Shown here: one piece after another, positions 1-9,471 of the stretch
How the letters are laid out: each line of letters starts with the position of its first letter
Position numbering within the stretch: the stretch's first letter is position 1
Assembly: GCA_026389315.1 (NCBI GenBank)
Contig: JAPLIC010000034.1
Coordinates: 1 to 46,597 of the forward strand
Source: Cyanobacteriota bacterium
GTDB lineage: Bacteria > Cyanobacteriota > Cyanobacteriia > PCC-6307 > Cyanobiaceae
Length of the DNA: 46,597 nt
Reading direction: 5' to 3'
Made by a program: the position numbers and the translations under genes
The notes under the pieces: model-generated
The model's input: the letters and a program-made list of their open reading frames with translations, nothing else
The model's database searches: none
What the model was told of the DNA's origin: nothing

Positions 1-110
1 CACCGCGGCGGGGAGATGCCATCGCTGTTGCCCGATCCCTGAGGACAGGAAGAACAACAGTCCGCATCTCTGCATGCTCAGTGGAGTGATCATGCCTGCA
101 TTCGGCCGCG

Positions 111-509
111 TCAGCGCGTCCCGGTCTCTGAACGGGTACGATTCAGATTCATCGTGCGCATCATCTCCCCAAGCCAAGTAACATCAACAGACTTGCGGGC
201 TGTTGCAACAACTGCATGCTCGGACGCAAAGAATCTGCCGGTTGCGTAATTTATGTTTCCGCACAAAGCCCCTTGTCTACCAATAAGAACGAACTCTCCG
301 CTATGCGTAAAGGACGATGTGTAGCCACGAAGCCCGTTTCCTCCATAGACTGGATATGCGCCTGCAGACTCAATCGTCTCGGCTGTGATTGAATTTCCGC
401 TTTGCATTGCGACAATCCTCTTGAGTGGCATTACCTCCCAATGCTCCGGCACCTCCCCCAGCCACTCCACGCCGCTGGGCTTGTAGGCCGGGTAACGGGG
501 AAAGCTCAT
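111..509 (-). pseudogene. hsdS: HsdS N-terminal fragment (type I restriction specificity subunit)
   Basis: The 132 residues match the start of type I restriction S subunits, which recognise the DNA target for the HsdM/HsdR complex. Visible are the opening YPAYKPSGVEWLGEVPEHWE and the start of the first target-recognition domain (GNSITAETIE, YPVYGGNGLRGY, GRQGALCG, ASEHAVV, MMRTMNLNR). Family members are about 400 residues long. Here the frame leaves the family after LNR and stops at 111, so the rest of TRD1, the central helices and TRD2 are missing. In bases 1-110 I do not recognise the missing part in any frame. The ATG at 507-509 overlaps the stop of the upstream toxin gene (ATGA). Called a truncated or frameshifted remnant; no functional specificity is expected from it alone. 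Confidence 0.8.
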
Positions 510-754
510 GTGCGTTCACTCCAGTAATCCGGCTGCTGATGGAGGTGCATGACGGCCAAAATCAGAACCTGTGATCTTTGCTCGTCAACAGAGTAGATCA
601 CTCCATAGGGGAAGCGGTGAATCAGGCAACGACGGACCTGATCATCCAAAACGGGCCACATGCCTGGTGTGGCCTTGATTCGCTCAACTGCTGCGACTAT
701 CTCAATTGCAAATTGATAGCCAAGGCCTGGCTCGCTGCTTTCAAGAATCTGCAT
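506..754 (-). CDS. ParE/RelE-like toxin, shortened N-terminus
   Basis: An 82-residue protein of the ParE/RelE toxin superfamily. These proteins inhibit gyrase or cleave mRNA at the ribosome and are held in check by a cognate antitoxin. Family features are the EPGLGYQFAIEI helix, the RIKATPGMWPVLDDQVRRC stretch, then RFPYGVIYSVDEQRSQVLILAVMH and the C-terminal H-x-x-Q-P-x-Y-W. Typical members have about 15 more N-terminal residues (first strand and helix start). Upstream codons in this frame, inside the antitoxin gene, read D-L-A-S-I-E-L, which resembles that missing piece. No start codon precedes them before a stop near 790, so the start may have been lost. The ATG overlaps the antitoxin stop (TGATG), and the toxin stop overlaps the hsdS start. 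Confidence 0.65.
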   Translation of the reverse strand: MQILESSEPGLGYQFAIEIVAAVERIKATPGMWPVLDDQVRRCLIHRFPYGVIYSVDEQRSQVLILAVMHLHQQPDYWSERT

Positions 755-974
755 CAGTTCAATCGACGCCAGATCACAGCAAACACGTCTTCAGCGGCCA
801 CAGGCTTGACGACGCCAGTCTGAATGTCCTGCAAACGCCTTGCAGCCAGATCGGCCCATTTCTTATCGACCTCAGACACCGTCTGATTGAGGGAGCGGAG
901 AATGCAATCGGCAACGCGAGCACTTTCTCGACAGGTAGCGATTGAATCTCCAGGATCAGGTCGTCGGTTTTCAA
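754..974 (-). pseudogene. Antitoxin of the ParE-like pair (addiction-module family), frameshifted
   Basis: Two frames together give one small antitoxin of the PF09720-like addiction-module family. The first part starts at a TTG at 974 and reads K-T-D-D-L-I-L-E-I-Q-S-L-P-V-E-K. The second continues A-R-V-A-D-C-I-L-R-S-L-N-Q and ends with DKKWADLAARRLQDIQTG, VKPVAAEDVFAVIWRRLN, the usual C-terminus of the family (W-x-x-E/A-x-x-R-R-L..I-x-x-G-x-V-K-P). The frame changes at about 922, where one base appears to be missing after GAGAAAGT. As read, the antitoxin is broken while the overlapping toxin frame stays open. Either the toxin is also inactive (its N-terminus is short) or the missing base is a consensus error. 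Confidence 0.65.
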
Positions 975-1016
975 GATGGTTGTTAGTACGGCATGAGTCC
1001 ATCCATCTTAGCGGCT

Positions 1017-1448
1017 CTACGTTCTTGTTCCTCGTTGATTACCTTGATATGAGGCTTGTAGGCCGGGTAAGGGAAGGCCGGATGCAATCGCGAAGGCGGC
1101 CAGGTAGGCATCCATCCAGCGCTTCGGGGCGGCCTGCTCGATTGCACCCAGCTGGCACCAGTGGCGCCCCAGCTCTGGCGGTTCATCGATCACATCCACC
1201 TGCGGCAGCGCCAAGAACGTCTGCAGGGCGGCCCAGGCATCGCCGTTGGTCGCCTTCGGCACGTCGTAGGCCGCTGTGATCACCGGCGTGGAGGCCAGGC
1301 GCAGAAAACTCTGCTGGGTGGCACGGCACCACAACGCCGGCTCCTCAACGCTGGCCGTGCGCAGCACCCCGCGAGCGACAGCGTGGGCCGGATGCTCGGC
1401 AAAGGCTGCGGCCAGCCACACATTGCTATCAAGCAGGCAGGCCGGCAC
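1017..1448 (-). CDS. vapC: VapC-like PIN-domain ribonuclease with replaced C-terminus
   Basis: A PIN-domain toxin, expected to be an Mg-dependent RNase. Seen are the N-terminal acidic motif LLDSNVWLAAAF (first catalytic Asp), a middle helix SFLRLASTPVIT, and the third acidic motif WMDAYLAAFAIASG. It overlaps vapB by 20 bases, as in classic VapBC operons. After IASGLPL the usual strand and last acidic residue (V-T-x-D-x-D-F) are absent. They are replaced by PGLQASYQGNQRGTRT, encoded by DNA that in another frame matches the start of hsdS (18-bp identity with 478-495). The gene thus looks recombined at its 3' end, and the protein may lack a catalytic aspartate. Confidence 0.75.
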   Translation of the reverse strand: MPACLLDSNVWLAAAFAEHPAHAVARGVLRTASVEEPALWCRATQQSFLRLASTPVITAAYDVPKATNGDAWAALQTFLALPQVDVIDEPPELGRHWCQLGAIEQAAPKRWMDAYLAAFAIASGLPLPGLQASYQGNQRGTRT

Positions 1449-1728
1449 GCTGTCGGTCCTCCTGCATCAAGGCGTCCTGGTCCAGCCGCAATGCTGTGGC
1501 CAGATCAATGGAATGCCGCTTGAGCTGGGGGTCAGGGCGAAACAACGGCAGACCTTCGGCATCCACCTCCAGCACTCCGCTGTTGGTGGTCAGCGGCAGG
1601 GCGGCAGGGCCATGCAGACCCTGGCGGATGTAGTCGGCCATCAGCGCCTTGATCGGCCGCCCCTGCTGCAGGGCCCGCTGTTTCACCTGTTGCATCAGGT
1701 GATCCGGGAGATCAAGCGTGGTTTTCAT
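1429..1728 (-). CDS. vapB: VapB-like antitoxin
   Basis: A 99-residue protein placed directly before, and overlapping, the PIN toxin. Its N-terminus MKTTLDLPDHLMQQVKQRAL has the strand-helix pattern of ribbon-helix-helix DNA-binding antitoxins, which bind their own promoter. The C-terminus (PLFRPDPQLKRHSIDLATAL) would be the toxin-binding part. A strong Shine-Dalgarno GGAGGTG lies 2 bases upstream of the ATG at 1728. The antitoxin is intact even though the toxin's end is altered. Confidence 0.8.
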   Translation of the reverse strand: MKTTLDLPDHLMQQVKQRALQQGRPIKALMADYIRQGLHGPAALPLTTNSGVLEVDAEGLPLFRPDPQLKRHSIDLATALRLDQDALMQEDRQRAGLPA

Positions 1729-1818
1729 CGCACCTCCACCCCAGCAAACCAGTTTACTGGCTTGCTGGGCATGGGCAGGGTGGCCGCCCGAATGGTGCTG
1801 CCGACCAGAGGCTGTACA

Positions 1819-2016
1819 TCAGCCTTCATCGCTCGGCTTCAGCGCCCTTTCCAGATCGGCGCCCTGCAGGATGCGCAGCTCGCCATCAATCTCCACGGCG
1901 ATGCCGGTGCCGGTCTGGCGGGCCAGCTCTCGGGCCCGCTGTCCAGCGCGAAGCAGGGCCGCCGATACCCGATCTAGGTCAGGATCGTTGAGTTGGCTGG
2001 TAAAACCCAGGCTCAT
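1819..2016 (-). CDS. Small partner protein of the zeta-like kinase (putative antitoxin)
   Basis: A 65-residue acidic/basic helical protein ([20 protein letters not shown], then RAGQRARELARQTGTGIAVE, IDGELRILQG). Its ATG overlaps the stop of the upstream P-loop kinase by 4 bases, so the two are translationally coupled. The second half resembles small proteins that accompany stand-alone zeta-type ATPases. I recognise no named family with certainty. The role as antitoxin is inferred from size and coupling; here it follows the toxin, the reverse of most type II pairs. Confidence 0.6.
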   Translation of the reverse strand: MSLGFTSQLNDPDLDRVSAALLRAGQRARELARQTGTGIAVEIDGELRILQGADLERALKPSDEG

Positions 2017-2549
2017 CGGTTTATCCCCTCTGCAAGCAGGACAGGCGCTTCGCCTCCATTATCGATCAACTGCCAACCGTCGACGGCTGAGCGGTAGTGC
2101 TGATCAAAATTCGCCAGACCTGCGGTGAATCGTCGCTGGATCACGGGTTCAGGAATGGAATGGCCTCCTTGGCTGATGCGCAGCCGCACTCTCTGAATCG
2201 CAGCGTCTGCGTTGGTGAGCTTGAGAAAAATCAGCTTTATTCGATAGCCAGCGCGCCTCCAGTGTTCAATCCTTTTCAAATACCCCTTCCCCGCCAGCGT
2301 GGTTTCAAAGGCAAAGCAGATGCCTTGAGCCCCGCAGCGATCGATCTCCTCCAACATCAACCGCCCCGCCCGCTGAGCAGCCAGTTCCGGCGCAAACGGC
2401 GACAGGCCGGCAGCGATCAGATCGGCATTGACGAAGGTGGTGATGCCAACCTCCAACGGCAGATATTCACGGGCAAACGTGGTTTTGCCGGCGCCATTGG
2501 GGCCAGCGATGATGATGATTCGTTTCTCATTGCTGCACCGCTCAGCCAC
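2013..2549 (-). CDS. Zeta-toxin-like P-loop kinase
   Basis: A 178-residue AAA/zeta-type small kinase. The Walker A motif [15 protein letters not shown] is at about residues 11-25, followed by [14 protein letters not shown], a nucleotide-sugar-kinase-like loop, [19 protein letters not shown] with the Thr/Glu pair typical of the family, and an arginine-rich lid ([22 protein letters not shown]). Zeta toxins phosphorylate UDP-N-acetylglucosamine and block cell-wall synthesis; chromosomal homologues like this have unproven substrates. It starts with GTG at 2549, 8 bases inside the end of hsdM, and its stop overlaps the next small gene. It therefore appears co-transcribed with the methyltransferase. 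Confidence 0.8.
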   Translation of the reverse strand: MAERCSNEKRIIIIAGPNGAGKTTFAREYLPLEVGITTFVNADLIAAGLSPFAPELAAQRAGRLMLEEIDRCGAQGICFAFETTLAGKGYLKRIEHWRRAGYRIKLIFLKLTNADAAIQRVRLRISQGGHSIPEPVIQRRFTAGLANFDQHYRSAVDGWQLIDNGGEAPVLLAEGINR

Positions 2550-4587
2550 TCAGTCCCCCGATCATCGCCAGGATCCGATCCGTCACCAACTTCAGCTCGG
2601 CATCGATCACCTCCAGGGGCCGAGGCGGGGTGAACACATAGAAGTGGCGGTTGAAGGGGATCTCATAGCCCACCTTCGTTTTCTCGTGGTCGATCCAGGC
2701 GTCGCTCACATGGGGGAGCACCTCGCGTTCGAAGTAGGTTTGCACATCTTCTGAGAGCGGCACGTTTTCGGTGTCGCGCAGGCTGGAATCGGGCTGGGGC
2801 TGGTCCTTGGCTTTGCCGCGCTGGCCCAGCACCACCTTGCCGGCTTCATCGCGGAGCGGGCGCTCCACGGTGATGGTGCGGTAGCCAAAGTCTTCGTTGC
2901 GGAAGATGCGGCTGATCGGTTTGTCGTCATGCTCAGCCTCTTCGAAGTTGCCGAACAGGCGGGTGATTTCGGCGATGTGCTCCTGGCTCAGCTCCTTGCG
3001 CTTGCTGCCCAGGCTCTTGCGCATCTTCTGCCAGAAACTGGAGGCATCAATCAGCTGCACCTTGCCCTTGCGCTCGGTGGGTTTGCGGTTGCTGAGGATC
3101 CAGATGTAGGTGCTGATGCCCGTGTTGTAGAACATATCTGTTGGCAGGCCGATGATCGCCTCCACCAAATCGTTTTCCAGCACATAACGGCGAATTTCGC
3201 TCTCGCCTGAACCCGCTCCGCCGGTGAACAGGGGTGATCCATTCAGCACGATGCCAAAACGGCTGCCGCCCTCTAGGGCCGGGCGCATCTTGCTGATCAG
3301 GTGCAGCAAAAACAGCAGCGAGCCATCACTCACTCGCGGCAGGCCAGGTCCGAATCGACCGGCAAAGCCAAGCGTGTCGGCCTCCCGCTGCACCTCCTTC
3401 TGAATCTTCTTCCACTCCACCCCGAACGGGGGATTGGAGAGCATGTAGTCGTATTTCTGATCGTCCAGCTGGTCGTCGGCGAGCGTGTTGCCGAAGCGGA
3501 TATTTTTGATGTCCTGCCCCTTGATCAGCATGTCGGCCTTGCAGATCGCATAGCTCTCGGGGTTGAGCTCCTGGCCGCTCAGCACCAGCCGCGCCGTGGG
3601 ATTCATCCCCACCAGGTGTTCCTCGGCCACGCTGAGCATGCCGCCGGTGCCCGCCGTGGGGTCGTAGAGGCTGCGCACGATGCCGCCTTGGGTGAGGGCC
3701 TGGTCGTCTTCGATGAAGATCAGATTCACCATCAGCTTGATCACTTCCCGCGGCGTGAAGTGTTCGCCGGCGGTTTCATTGGAGAGCTCCGCAAACTTGC
3801 GAATCAACTCCTCAAACACCAGCCCCATCTCGGCATTACTCACCGTTTCCGGGTGCAGGTCGATCTGGGCGAAGCGCTCGCACACCATGTACAGCAGCCC
3901 GGCCTTGTCGAGCTTGTCCACCTGCAGATGGAACTCAAAACTCTCGAAGATGTCACGCACCGCCGGCGTGAACGCCTGGATATAGCTGCGCAGGTTTTCG
4001 CCGATGTTGTCCTGGTCGCCCATCAGCCGCTTCATGCTCAGGGCTGAGGTGTTGCAGAAGGCCTGCCCCGCCACCCGCAGCAGGAAGGGTTCGGGGTCGA
4101 GTCCCTGGCCTTCGCGCAGCTGCTTTTCGGCCAGCACCGCCTCTTTGCTGGGCTCCAGCACGCAGTCGAGCCGGCGCAACACCGTGAACGGCAAGATCAC
4201 CTTGCCGTAGTCGCTCTGCTTGTAGTCGCCCCGCAATAGGTCGGCCACGCTCCAGATGAAGGCCGAGAGGTTTTGCTTGCCGCTGGGTTGGGGGCCGGGA
4301 GTTGGGGGCGACACCGTCCGGGGCGTCCGTGGGCTGGCGGCGGGGCGTCGATCCGCTGGGGCGCTGCTGCCAGCGACAGCCTCGTCCATCAGGCTCAGCG
4401 AGCCCCCGCGGCCTCGGCCTGGTTGCAGTTGGCCTGACGCGACCAGCGGGGCCTTCACCGCCTCGTAGGTGGCCTCATCCCAGCCGAGCAGTTCGCGCAG
4501 CTTGCCGTTCCCCGCCGAACCGCCCAGGGCTTCCAGGGCGCCAAGAAGTTCCAGCTGCTGATCGTCTGCTCCCATTCGGCTGCTCAC
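2542..4587 (-). CDS. hsdM: Type I restriction-modification DNA methyltransferase subunit HsdM
   Basis: A 681-residue N6-adenine methyltransferase that acts with HsdS to modify the target and with HsdR to restrict. Features in order: an N-terminal winged-helix-like region (about 1-70), a Pro/Ser-rich linker (70-105), the HsdM helical domain starting [34 protein letters not shown] (274-287), SAM motif [12 protein letters not shown] (309-319), catalytic motif IV NPPF (385-388), then C-terminal helices. The winged-helix-like N-terminus and linker are an addition to the usual 500-residue core. Start is GTG at 4587 or ATG at 4575. It heads a minus-strand run that reaches the hsdS remnant. No hsdR is in the window. 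Confidence 0.95.
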   Translation of the reverse strand: MSSRMGADDQQLELLGALEALGGSAGNGKLRELLGWDEATYEAVKAPLVASGQLQPGRGRGGSLSLMDEAVAGSSAPADRRPAASPRTPRTVSPPTPGPQPSGKQNLSAFIWSVADLLRGDYKQSDYGKVILPFTVLRRLDCVLEPSKEAVLAEKQLREGQGLDPEPFLLRVAGQAFCNTSALSMKRLMGDQDNIGENLRSYIQAFTPAVRDIFESFEFHLQVDKLDKAGLLYMVCERFAQIDLHPETVSNAEMGLVFEELIRKFAELSNETAGEHFTPREVIKLMVNLIFIEDDQALTQGGIVRSLYDPTAGTGGMLSVAEEHLVGMNPTARLVLSGQELNPESYAICKADMLIKGQDIKNIRFGNTLADDQLDDQKYDYMLSNPPFGVEWKKIQKEVQREADTLGFAGRFGPGLPRVSDGSLLFLLHLISKMRPALEGGSRFGIVLNGSPLFTGGAGSGESEIRRYVLENDLVEAIIGLPTDMFYNTGISTYIWILSNRKPTERKGKVQLIDASSFWQKMRKSLGSKRKELSQEHIAEITRLFGNFEEAEHDDKPISRIFRNEDFGYRTITVERPLRDEAGKVVLGQRGKAKDQPQPDSSLRDTENVPLSEDVQTYFEREVLPHVSDAWIDHEKTKVGYEIPFNRHFYVFTPPRPLEVIDAELKLVTDRILAMIGGLSG

Positions 4588-4641
4588 TCCAGCGCATCTC
4601 GCCGGGAAGTCTGGCCCTCAGGCGGTACAGGTGGCCACACC

Positions 4642-5453
4642 TCAGACCAGCAATAGAAGGCTCGTGCTCATCACCACCATGCCGGCGATCACGCCGGCGA
4701 TCATCTGATGGTGGGTGCCATAGCGCTGGGCGGCAGGTAGCAGTTCATCGAGGCAGATGTAGACCATCACTCCTCCCACACCGGCGAAAACCACACCCAT
4801 CACCAGGGGTGTGAGAACAGACCTCAGTAGGACGTAGCCGAGCAGAGCACCGAGGGGCTCTGCTAGACCCGAAGCGAAGGAGAGCCAGAAGGCCAGGGCG
4901 CGGTTGCCGGTGGCGTAATGCACTGGGGCTGAGATTGCCAGGCCCTCCGGAATGTTGTGGATGGCGATCGCCAAGGCGATGCTCAACCCAAACCTGGGGT
5001 TGCTGACGGCGGCCATGAACGTCGCCAGACCCTCGGGGAAGTTGTGAATCGCGATCGCCAGGGCAGAGAACAGGCCCATACGCAGCAGGGCGTTTTCTCC
5101 TCGGTGTTGGCGGACTGGGAAGGGCGGAGGCCGAGTTGGGCGGCATCACCGTGGCTCGGCAGCACCTGGTCAATGGCGGCCATCAGGGCGATGCCGGCGA
5201 AGAAGGCGATCGTGGTCCACACGTAGCCGGCTCTGACACCAAGGGCGGCGCTGAGGGTGGTGCGGGCCTTGGGAAAGATCTCCAGGAAAGACACCTGGAT
5301 CATCACCCCGGCCGAGAAGCTCAGCGAGAGGGCGAGCAAGCGGGGATTGAAGCTGCGGTTGAACAAGCCCAGCAGGCTGCCGATGCCGGTGGACAGTCCG
5401 GTAAGCAATGTCAGCAGTAGGGCGAAATGAACGTGCTGATCCAGGCCCGGCAA
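4642..5453 (-). pseudogene. zupT: ZIP-family zinc/metal transporter, frameshifted
   Basis: A ZupT-like ZIP transporter in two frames. The first (TTG start at 5453) holds three membrane segments: FALLLTLLTGLSTGIGSLLG, LLALSLSFSAGVMIQVSFLE and TIAFFAGIALMAAIDQVLPS. After N-T-E-E-K the frame is lost. The second frame resumes N-A-L-L-R-M-G-L-F and carries both metal-binding helices, [17 protein letters not shown] and [17 protein letters not shown], then [15 protein letters not shown] and the last segments. These are the His/Asn/Glu motifs that transport Zn and other divalent metals inward. The change lies at the T4 run 5093-5096 (plus strand), a homopolymer, so one missing or extra base is enough. 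Every family block is otherwise present, so a sequencing error is as likely as real inactivation. Confidence 0.85.
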
Positions 5454-5536
5454 GGCGTGTCCTCCAGTAGGTCTCAGGGCGCCTTAACCACATATTAGTA
5501 AACCGGCAAGGCAAAGGTGATCGGCGGGCTTGGCAC

Positions 5537-6646
5537 TCAACGGCCACGGCCACCAGGTTCAGCCTTCATCCTCCCCCGGCAGGCCCTGGCGATCACCTGC
5601 TCCTCATCGGCCGCAATCACCATCACCTCGAAAGGGGAGAGCCAGCTCAGGGCCGACACCACCTCTTGCCTGAGGGCGTCATCGTGCTCACCGATGCCGC
5701 CGGTGAAGGCGAGCACGTCGACGCCGCCGAGGCTGGCGGCCATGGCGCCAATCTCCCGCAGCAGCCGGTGGCGGAAGACGGCGATGGCCAGCTGGGCTCC
5801 CTGGTGCCCAGCCGCTGCCGCAGTCCTGAGTTCCTGCATGCTGCCGCTGAGCTCGGAAAGAGCCAGCAAGCCGCTTTGTCCATTGAGGGCCTGGTCCAGC
5901 TCTTCCACCGACAGGCCCCTACGCAGCTGATGCAGCAGCAAGCCGGGGTCGACGGAACCGCTGCGGGTGGCCATCACCAGCCCCTCCAGCGGGGTGAAGC
6001 CCATGGTGGTGTCGATGCTGCGTCCCGCCTTGATGGCGCACAGGGAGCAGCCGGCGCCCAGGTGGCAGCTGATCAGCCGCAGGGGGGGCGCCGCCGCAGC
6101 CCTGGGGAAGCGGGCGGCGACCACCTCGGCGACGTGCTGGTGGTTGAGGCCATGGAAGCCGAAGCGCCGCAACCCCTGGCGGCGCCACTCGGCGGGGATG
6201 GCGTAGGTGGCGGCCTCGGGCGGCAAGGTGGCGTGGAAGGCGGTATCGAAGCAGGCCCACTGCTCCAGCTCCGGTTGCTGGGCCGCCAGCCAGTGCATCA
6301 CCCGCAGGGCCGGGCCATTGTGCAGCGGAGCCAGGGGCACCAGTTCTGTTAAAGCCGCCAGCACAGCCGGCTCCAGCCGCACGGGGGCGATGAAGCCCTC
6401 GCCGCCATGCACCACCCGGTGCCCTGCCAAGACAATCGAGTCGTGCCAGGGAGCCAGGGCCGCCGGCAGCCAGTCAGCGAGCACCGGCTCCGGGGCAGCT
6501 CCTTCGGCCATCGGGCATGGCCGTTGCCCCTGCCAGAGGCGGTTGCCGTCCTCATCCAGCAGGGAGGCCTTGAGACTGGAACTGCCGGCATTGAGCACCA
6601 GCACCAGCCCAGCAGCCGGGGCTGCCGTTGTGGCCAGGACCGTCAT
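5537..6646 (-). CDS. ackA: Acetate kinase
   Basis: Acetate kinase (369 residues) converts acetyl-phosphate and ADP to acetate and ATP. Seen are signature 1 [16 protein letters not shown] (about 17-32), [12 protein letters not shown], the [13 protein letters not shown] substrate region, [13 protein letters not shown], signature 2 [20 protein letters not shown], and the ATP-site loop [13 protein letters not shown] near the C-terminus. It is slightly short at the C-terminus compared with 395-400-residue enzymes. The ATG overlaps the phosphoketolase stop by 4 bases (ATGA), so acetyl-phosphate producer and consumer are translationally coupled. Confidence 0.95.
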   Translation of the reverse strand: MTVLATTAAPAAGLVLVLNAGSSSLKASLLDEDGNRLWQGQRPCPMAEGAAPEPVLADWLPAALAPWHDSIVLAGHRVVHGGEGFIAPVRLEPAVLAALTELVPLAPLHNGPALRVMHWLAAQQPELEQWACFDTAFHATLPPEAATYAIPAEWRRQGLRRFGFHGLNHQHVAEVVAARFPRAAAAPPLRLISCHLGAGCSLCAIKAGRSIDTTMGFTPLEGLVMATRSGSVDPGLLLHQLRRGLSVEELDQALNGQSGLLALSELSGSMQELRTAAAAGHQGAQLAIAVFRHRLLREIGAMAASLGGVDVLAFTGGIGEHDDALRQEVVSALSWLSPFEVMVIAADEEQVIARACRGRMKAEPGGRGR

Positions 6647-9105
6647 CCGCGCTCGTTGATCGGCAGCGCCCAGCGCCAGTGGGTGATTTCCGGCGCGTCC
6701 ATGCCGTGGGTATGGGCATACTCCCGGTGGGACAGGATCTCCTCCTGCATCCGCTCTTTGACATGGGCAGCGCGGGAGCCGAGGCGGGGCACGCGATCGA
6801 TCACATCAATCACCAGATTGAAGCGGTCGATTTGGTTGTTCATCGCCAGCTCCAGCGGCGTGTTGATGTTGCCCTTCTCCTTATATCCCCGCACATGGAA
6901 GTTGGCGTGGTTGGTGCGGCGGTAGGTGAGGCGGTGAATCAGCCAGGGGTAGCCGTGGAAGTTGAAGATCACCGGCCGATCGGTGGTGAACAGCGTGTCG
7001 AAATCCCGGTCGCTCAACCCGTGGGGATGCTCCTTCGGGTCGGTGAGGGCGAACAGCTTGACAACGTTGATCACCCGGATCCGCAGGGTGGGGATCTCGC
7101 GATGCAGGATCTCAACGGCCGCCAGGGTCTCCTTGGTGGGAATGTCGCCGGCGCAGGCCATCACCACCTCGGGCTCATCGGGTTCGACGCCTTGGTCGTC
7201 ATTGCTGGCCCAGCGGACGATGCTGATCCCCTTGGCCACGTGGATCCTGGCCTGCTCCAGGGAGTAGTACTGCAGGTGCTTCTGCTTGTCAGAAACGATG
7301 ATGTTGCAGACGTTGGTTTCCTGCAGAGCCTCTTCCGCCACCGCCAGCAGGCAGTTGGCGTCGGCTGGCAGGTACACCCGCACCACCTCGCCGCTCTTGT
7401 TGCCGGCCAGGTCGATGAAACCCGGATCCTGGTGGGTGAAGCCGTTGTGATCCTGCCGCCACACCGTGGAGGAGATCAGGCAGTTCCAGGCCCCGATCGG
7501 CGCACGCCACGGCGCATGGTGGATGCAGGATTCCAGCCACTTGGCGTGCTGATTGAACATCGAGGCGATGACGTGGGCAAAGGCTTCGTAGGTGTGGAAG
7601 AAGCCGTAGCGACCGGTGAGCAAATAGCCCTCCATCATCCCTACCAAGGTGTGTTCGCTGAGCATCTCCACCACCCGTCCGCTGCGGGCCAGTTCACTGC
7701 CGTTGAGGTCCTCCGGCAAGAAATCCTCCATCCACACCTTCTTGCTCACTTCGTAGATCGCCTGCAGGCGATTGGAGGAGGTTTCATCCGGGCCGAACAC
7801 CCGCATCGAATCGGGATTGGTGCGGATGATGTCGCGCAGCAGCTCGCCGAGGGGGTAGGTGTTCTCCACCTCTGTGCTGCCTGGCACATCCACTGCCACC
7901 GCATAGTCGGCCAGGGCGGGGAACTGCAGCTTGCGGCGCAACAAACCGCCGTTGGCATGGGGGTTGGAGCCCATGCGACGCAGGCCGACGGGGGAGAGAG
8001 CCCGCAGTTCGGGGATCAATGTGCCGTTGGCATCAAAGAGCTCCCAGGGGCGATAGCTCTTCAGCCAGTCCTCCAGCAGACCCAGCTGCTCGGGATCGGT
8101 GTTGGGGGCTGCGAGGGGCACCTGGTGGGCCCGCCAGAAGCCCTCCAGTTTCTTGCCATGCAACTCAGTCGGGCCGGTCCAGCCCTTGGGGGAGCGCAGC
8201 ACGATCATCGGCCAGGCGGGCCGCACCGCTTCACCGCTGGCGCGTCCCTCGGCGCGGATCTCGAGAATGCGCCCGATCGCCCGATCCATGGCGGCGGCCA
8301 TAGCCTCATGCATGGCCTTCGGTTCGCTGCCTTCCACGAAGATCGGCTCCCAGCCGTAGCCGCGCATCAGGTTCGCCAACTCGTCATGCGGAATCCGGGC
8401 CAACAGGGTGGGGTTGGCGATCTTGTAGCCATTGAGGTGCAGCACCGGCAGCACCGCCCCATCGCTGATCGGGTTGAGGAACTTGTTGATGTGCCAAGAG
8501 GTGGCCAGGGGCCCGGTTTCGGCCTCCCCATCACCGACGCAGGCCAGGGCGATCAGGTCGGGGTTGTCGAACACCGCGCCGCAGGCATGGGAGAGCACGT
8601 AGCCGAGTTCGCCCCCCTCATGGATCGAGCCGGGGGTTTCCGGGGTGCAGTGGCTGCCGATGTGCCCGGGAAAGGAGAACTGCTTGAAGAAGCGACGCAT
8701 CCCCAGCGTGTCCTGGCCCTTGTCGGGGTAAACCTCGCTGTAGCTGCCGTCGAGGTAGGTCGGGCCCAGCACCCCGGGGGCGCCATGGCCGGGCCCCGAC
8801 AGGTAAATCATGTCGAGGTCGTGGCGGCGAATCACCCGGTTGGCGTGGGCCCAGATGAAGGCTTGACCCGGTGAAGATCCCCAGTGACCCAGCAGCCGTG
8901 CCTTGACGTGCTCAAAGCGCAGGGGTTCGGTCAACAGCGGATTGTCACGTAGATAGATCATTCCCACCGCCAGGTAATTGGCGGCGCGCCACCAGGCGTC
9001 GATTAGCTGCAACTCCTGTTCGCTATCGGGGCTGGAGAACTGAGCCTCGTATGGGGCCATAGACGAAGCAACCATGCCCTTCGGTCGGGTGAATATCGAA
9101 GACAA
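6643..9105 (-). CDS. xfp: Phosphoketolase (xylulose-5-P / fructose-6-P)
   Basis: A thiamine-diphosphate enzyme of 820 residues that splits xylulose-5-phosphate or fructose-6-phosphate with phosphate to give acetyl-phosphate and a shorter sugar phosphate. Family blocks: [11 protein letters not shown] (101-111), [18 protein letters not shown] (152-169, phosphoketolase signature), [17 protein letters not shown] (189-205, ThDP/Mg site), then [20 protein letters not shown] and [15 protein letters not shown]. The start may be the ATG at 9105 or the later M-A-P-Y-E; both keep the family domain. In cyanobacteria the route feeds acetate formation and carbon conservation in the dark. It is first in a two-gene operon with ackA. 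Confidence 0.95.
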   Translation of the reverse strand: MSSIFTRPKGMVASSMAPYEAQFSSPDSEQELQLIDAWWRAANYLAVGMIYLRDNPLLTEPLRFEHVKARLLGHWGSSPGQAFIWAHANRVIRRHDLDMIYLSGPGHGAPGVLGPTYLDGSYSEVYPDKGQDTLGMRRFFKQFSFPGHIGSHCTPETPGSIHEGGELGYVLSHACGAVFDNPDLIALACVGDGEAETGPLATSWHINKFLNPISDGAVLPVLHLNGYKIANPTLLARIPHDELANLMRGYGWEPIFVEGSEPKAMHEAMAAAMDRAIGRILEIRAEGRASGEAVRPAWPMIVLRSPKGWTGPTELHGKKLEGFWRAHQVPLAAPNTDPEQLGLLEDWLKSYRPWELFDANGTLIPELRALSPVGLRRMGSNPHANGGLLRRKLQFPALADYAVAVDVPGSTEVENTYPLGELLRDIIRTNPDSMRVFGPDETSSNRLQAIYEVSKKVWMEDFLPEDLNGSELARSGRVVEMLSEHTLVGMMEGYLLTGRYGFFHTYEAFAHVIASMFNQHAKWLESCIHHAPWRAPIGAWNCLISSTVWRQDHNGFTHQDPGFIDLAGNKSGEVVRVYLPADANCLLAVAEEALQETNVCNIIVSDKQKHLQYYSLEQARIHVAKGISIVRWASNDDQGVEPDEPEVVMACAGDIPTKETLAAVEILHREIPTLRIRVINVVKLFALTDPKEHPHGLSDRDFDTLFTTDRPVIFNFHGYPWLIHRLTYRRTNHANFHVRGYKEKGNINTPLELAMNNQIDRFNLVIDVIDRVPRLGSRAAHVKERMQEEILSHREYAHTHGMDAPEITHWRWALPINERG

Positions 9106-9471
9106 TGATGGCTTGCGGTCATTAAGAAACGACTAAGTCGCTCGCTTCGGGGGCGGAAGTCAGGGATCCAACACCCTCAACGGACATGTTAAGCGAGCTG
9201 CAACAGCCCATCAGCCCGCCCCAGGCGGCCGGCCGTGCTCTAGCCGAGACTTTCTGGCGATCCAGATACCGCAGCGGCCTGGGTGGGCCCCGGCGGAGGC
9301 GCCAGAAGCAGTGCTTTGACGGCATGGATCGCATCAACACAAGTCCAATGGCTGGAGACAGGGCTGGGATGGATGCTGGGCTTATGTCACTTTAAGAATT
9401 TTGTTCCTTAACCTCCCGTTCTCCCCAGTGGAGCACAGTATCAATGCCGGTTGAACTGGGCTGCTCAAATC
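9106..9471. other. Intergenic region between divergent xfp and amylase genes
   Basis: About 350 bases hold the promoters of two divergent transcription units. I see no convincing gene. A 69-codon open frame at 9186-9395 is Arg/Gly-rich with no recognisable motif. The last 80 bases before the amylase are AT-richer (TTTAAGAATTTTGTTCCTTAACC), but I cannot assign -35/-10 boxes with confidence. Confidence 0.4.

Noticed and set aside
6628..8874. 748-codon plus-strand frame opposite phosphoketolase
   Set aside because: Antisense shadow of a strongly conserved enzyme; composition artefact of high GC.
9186..9395. 69-codon frame between xfp and the amylase
   Set aside because: Arg/Gly-rich, no motif, and it lies in a region expected to hold two promoters.
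9407..9414. CTTAACCT upstream of the amylase, like one cyanobacterial Pho-box octamer
   Set aside because: Functional boxes occur as spaced repeats; only one unit is present and the gene has no link to phosphate.
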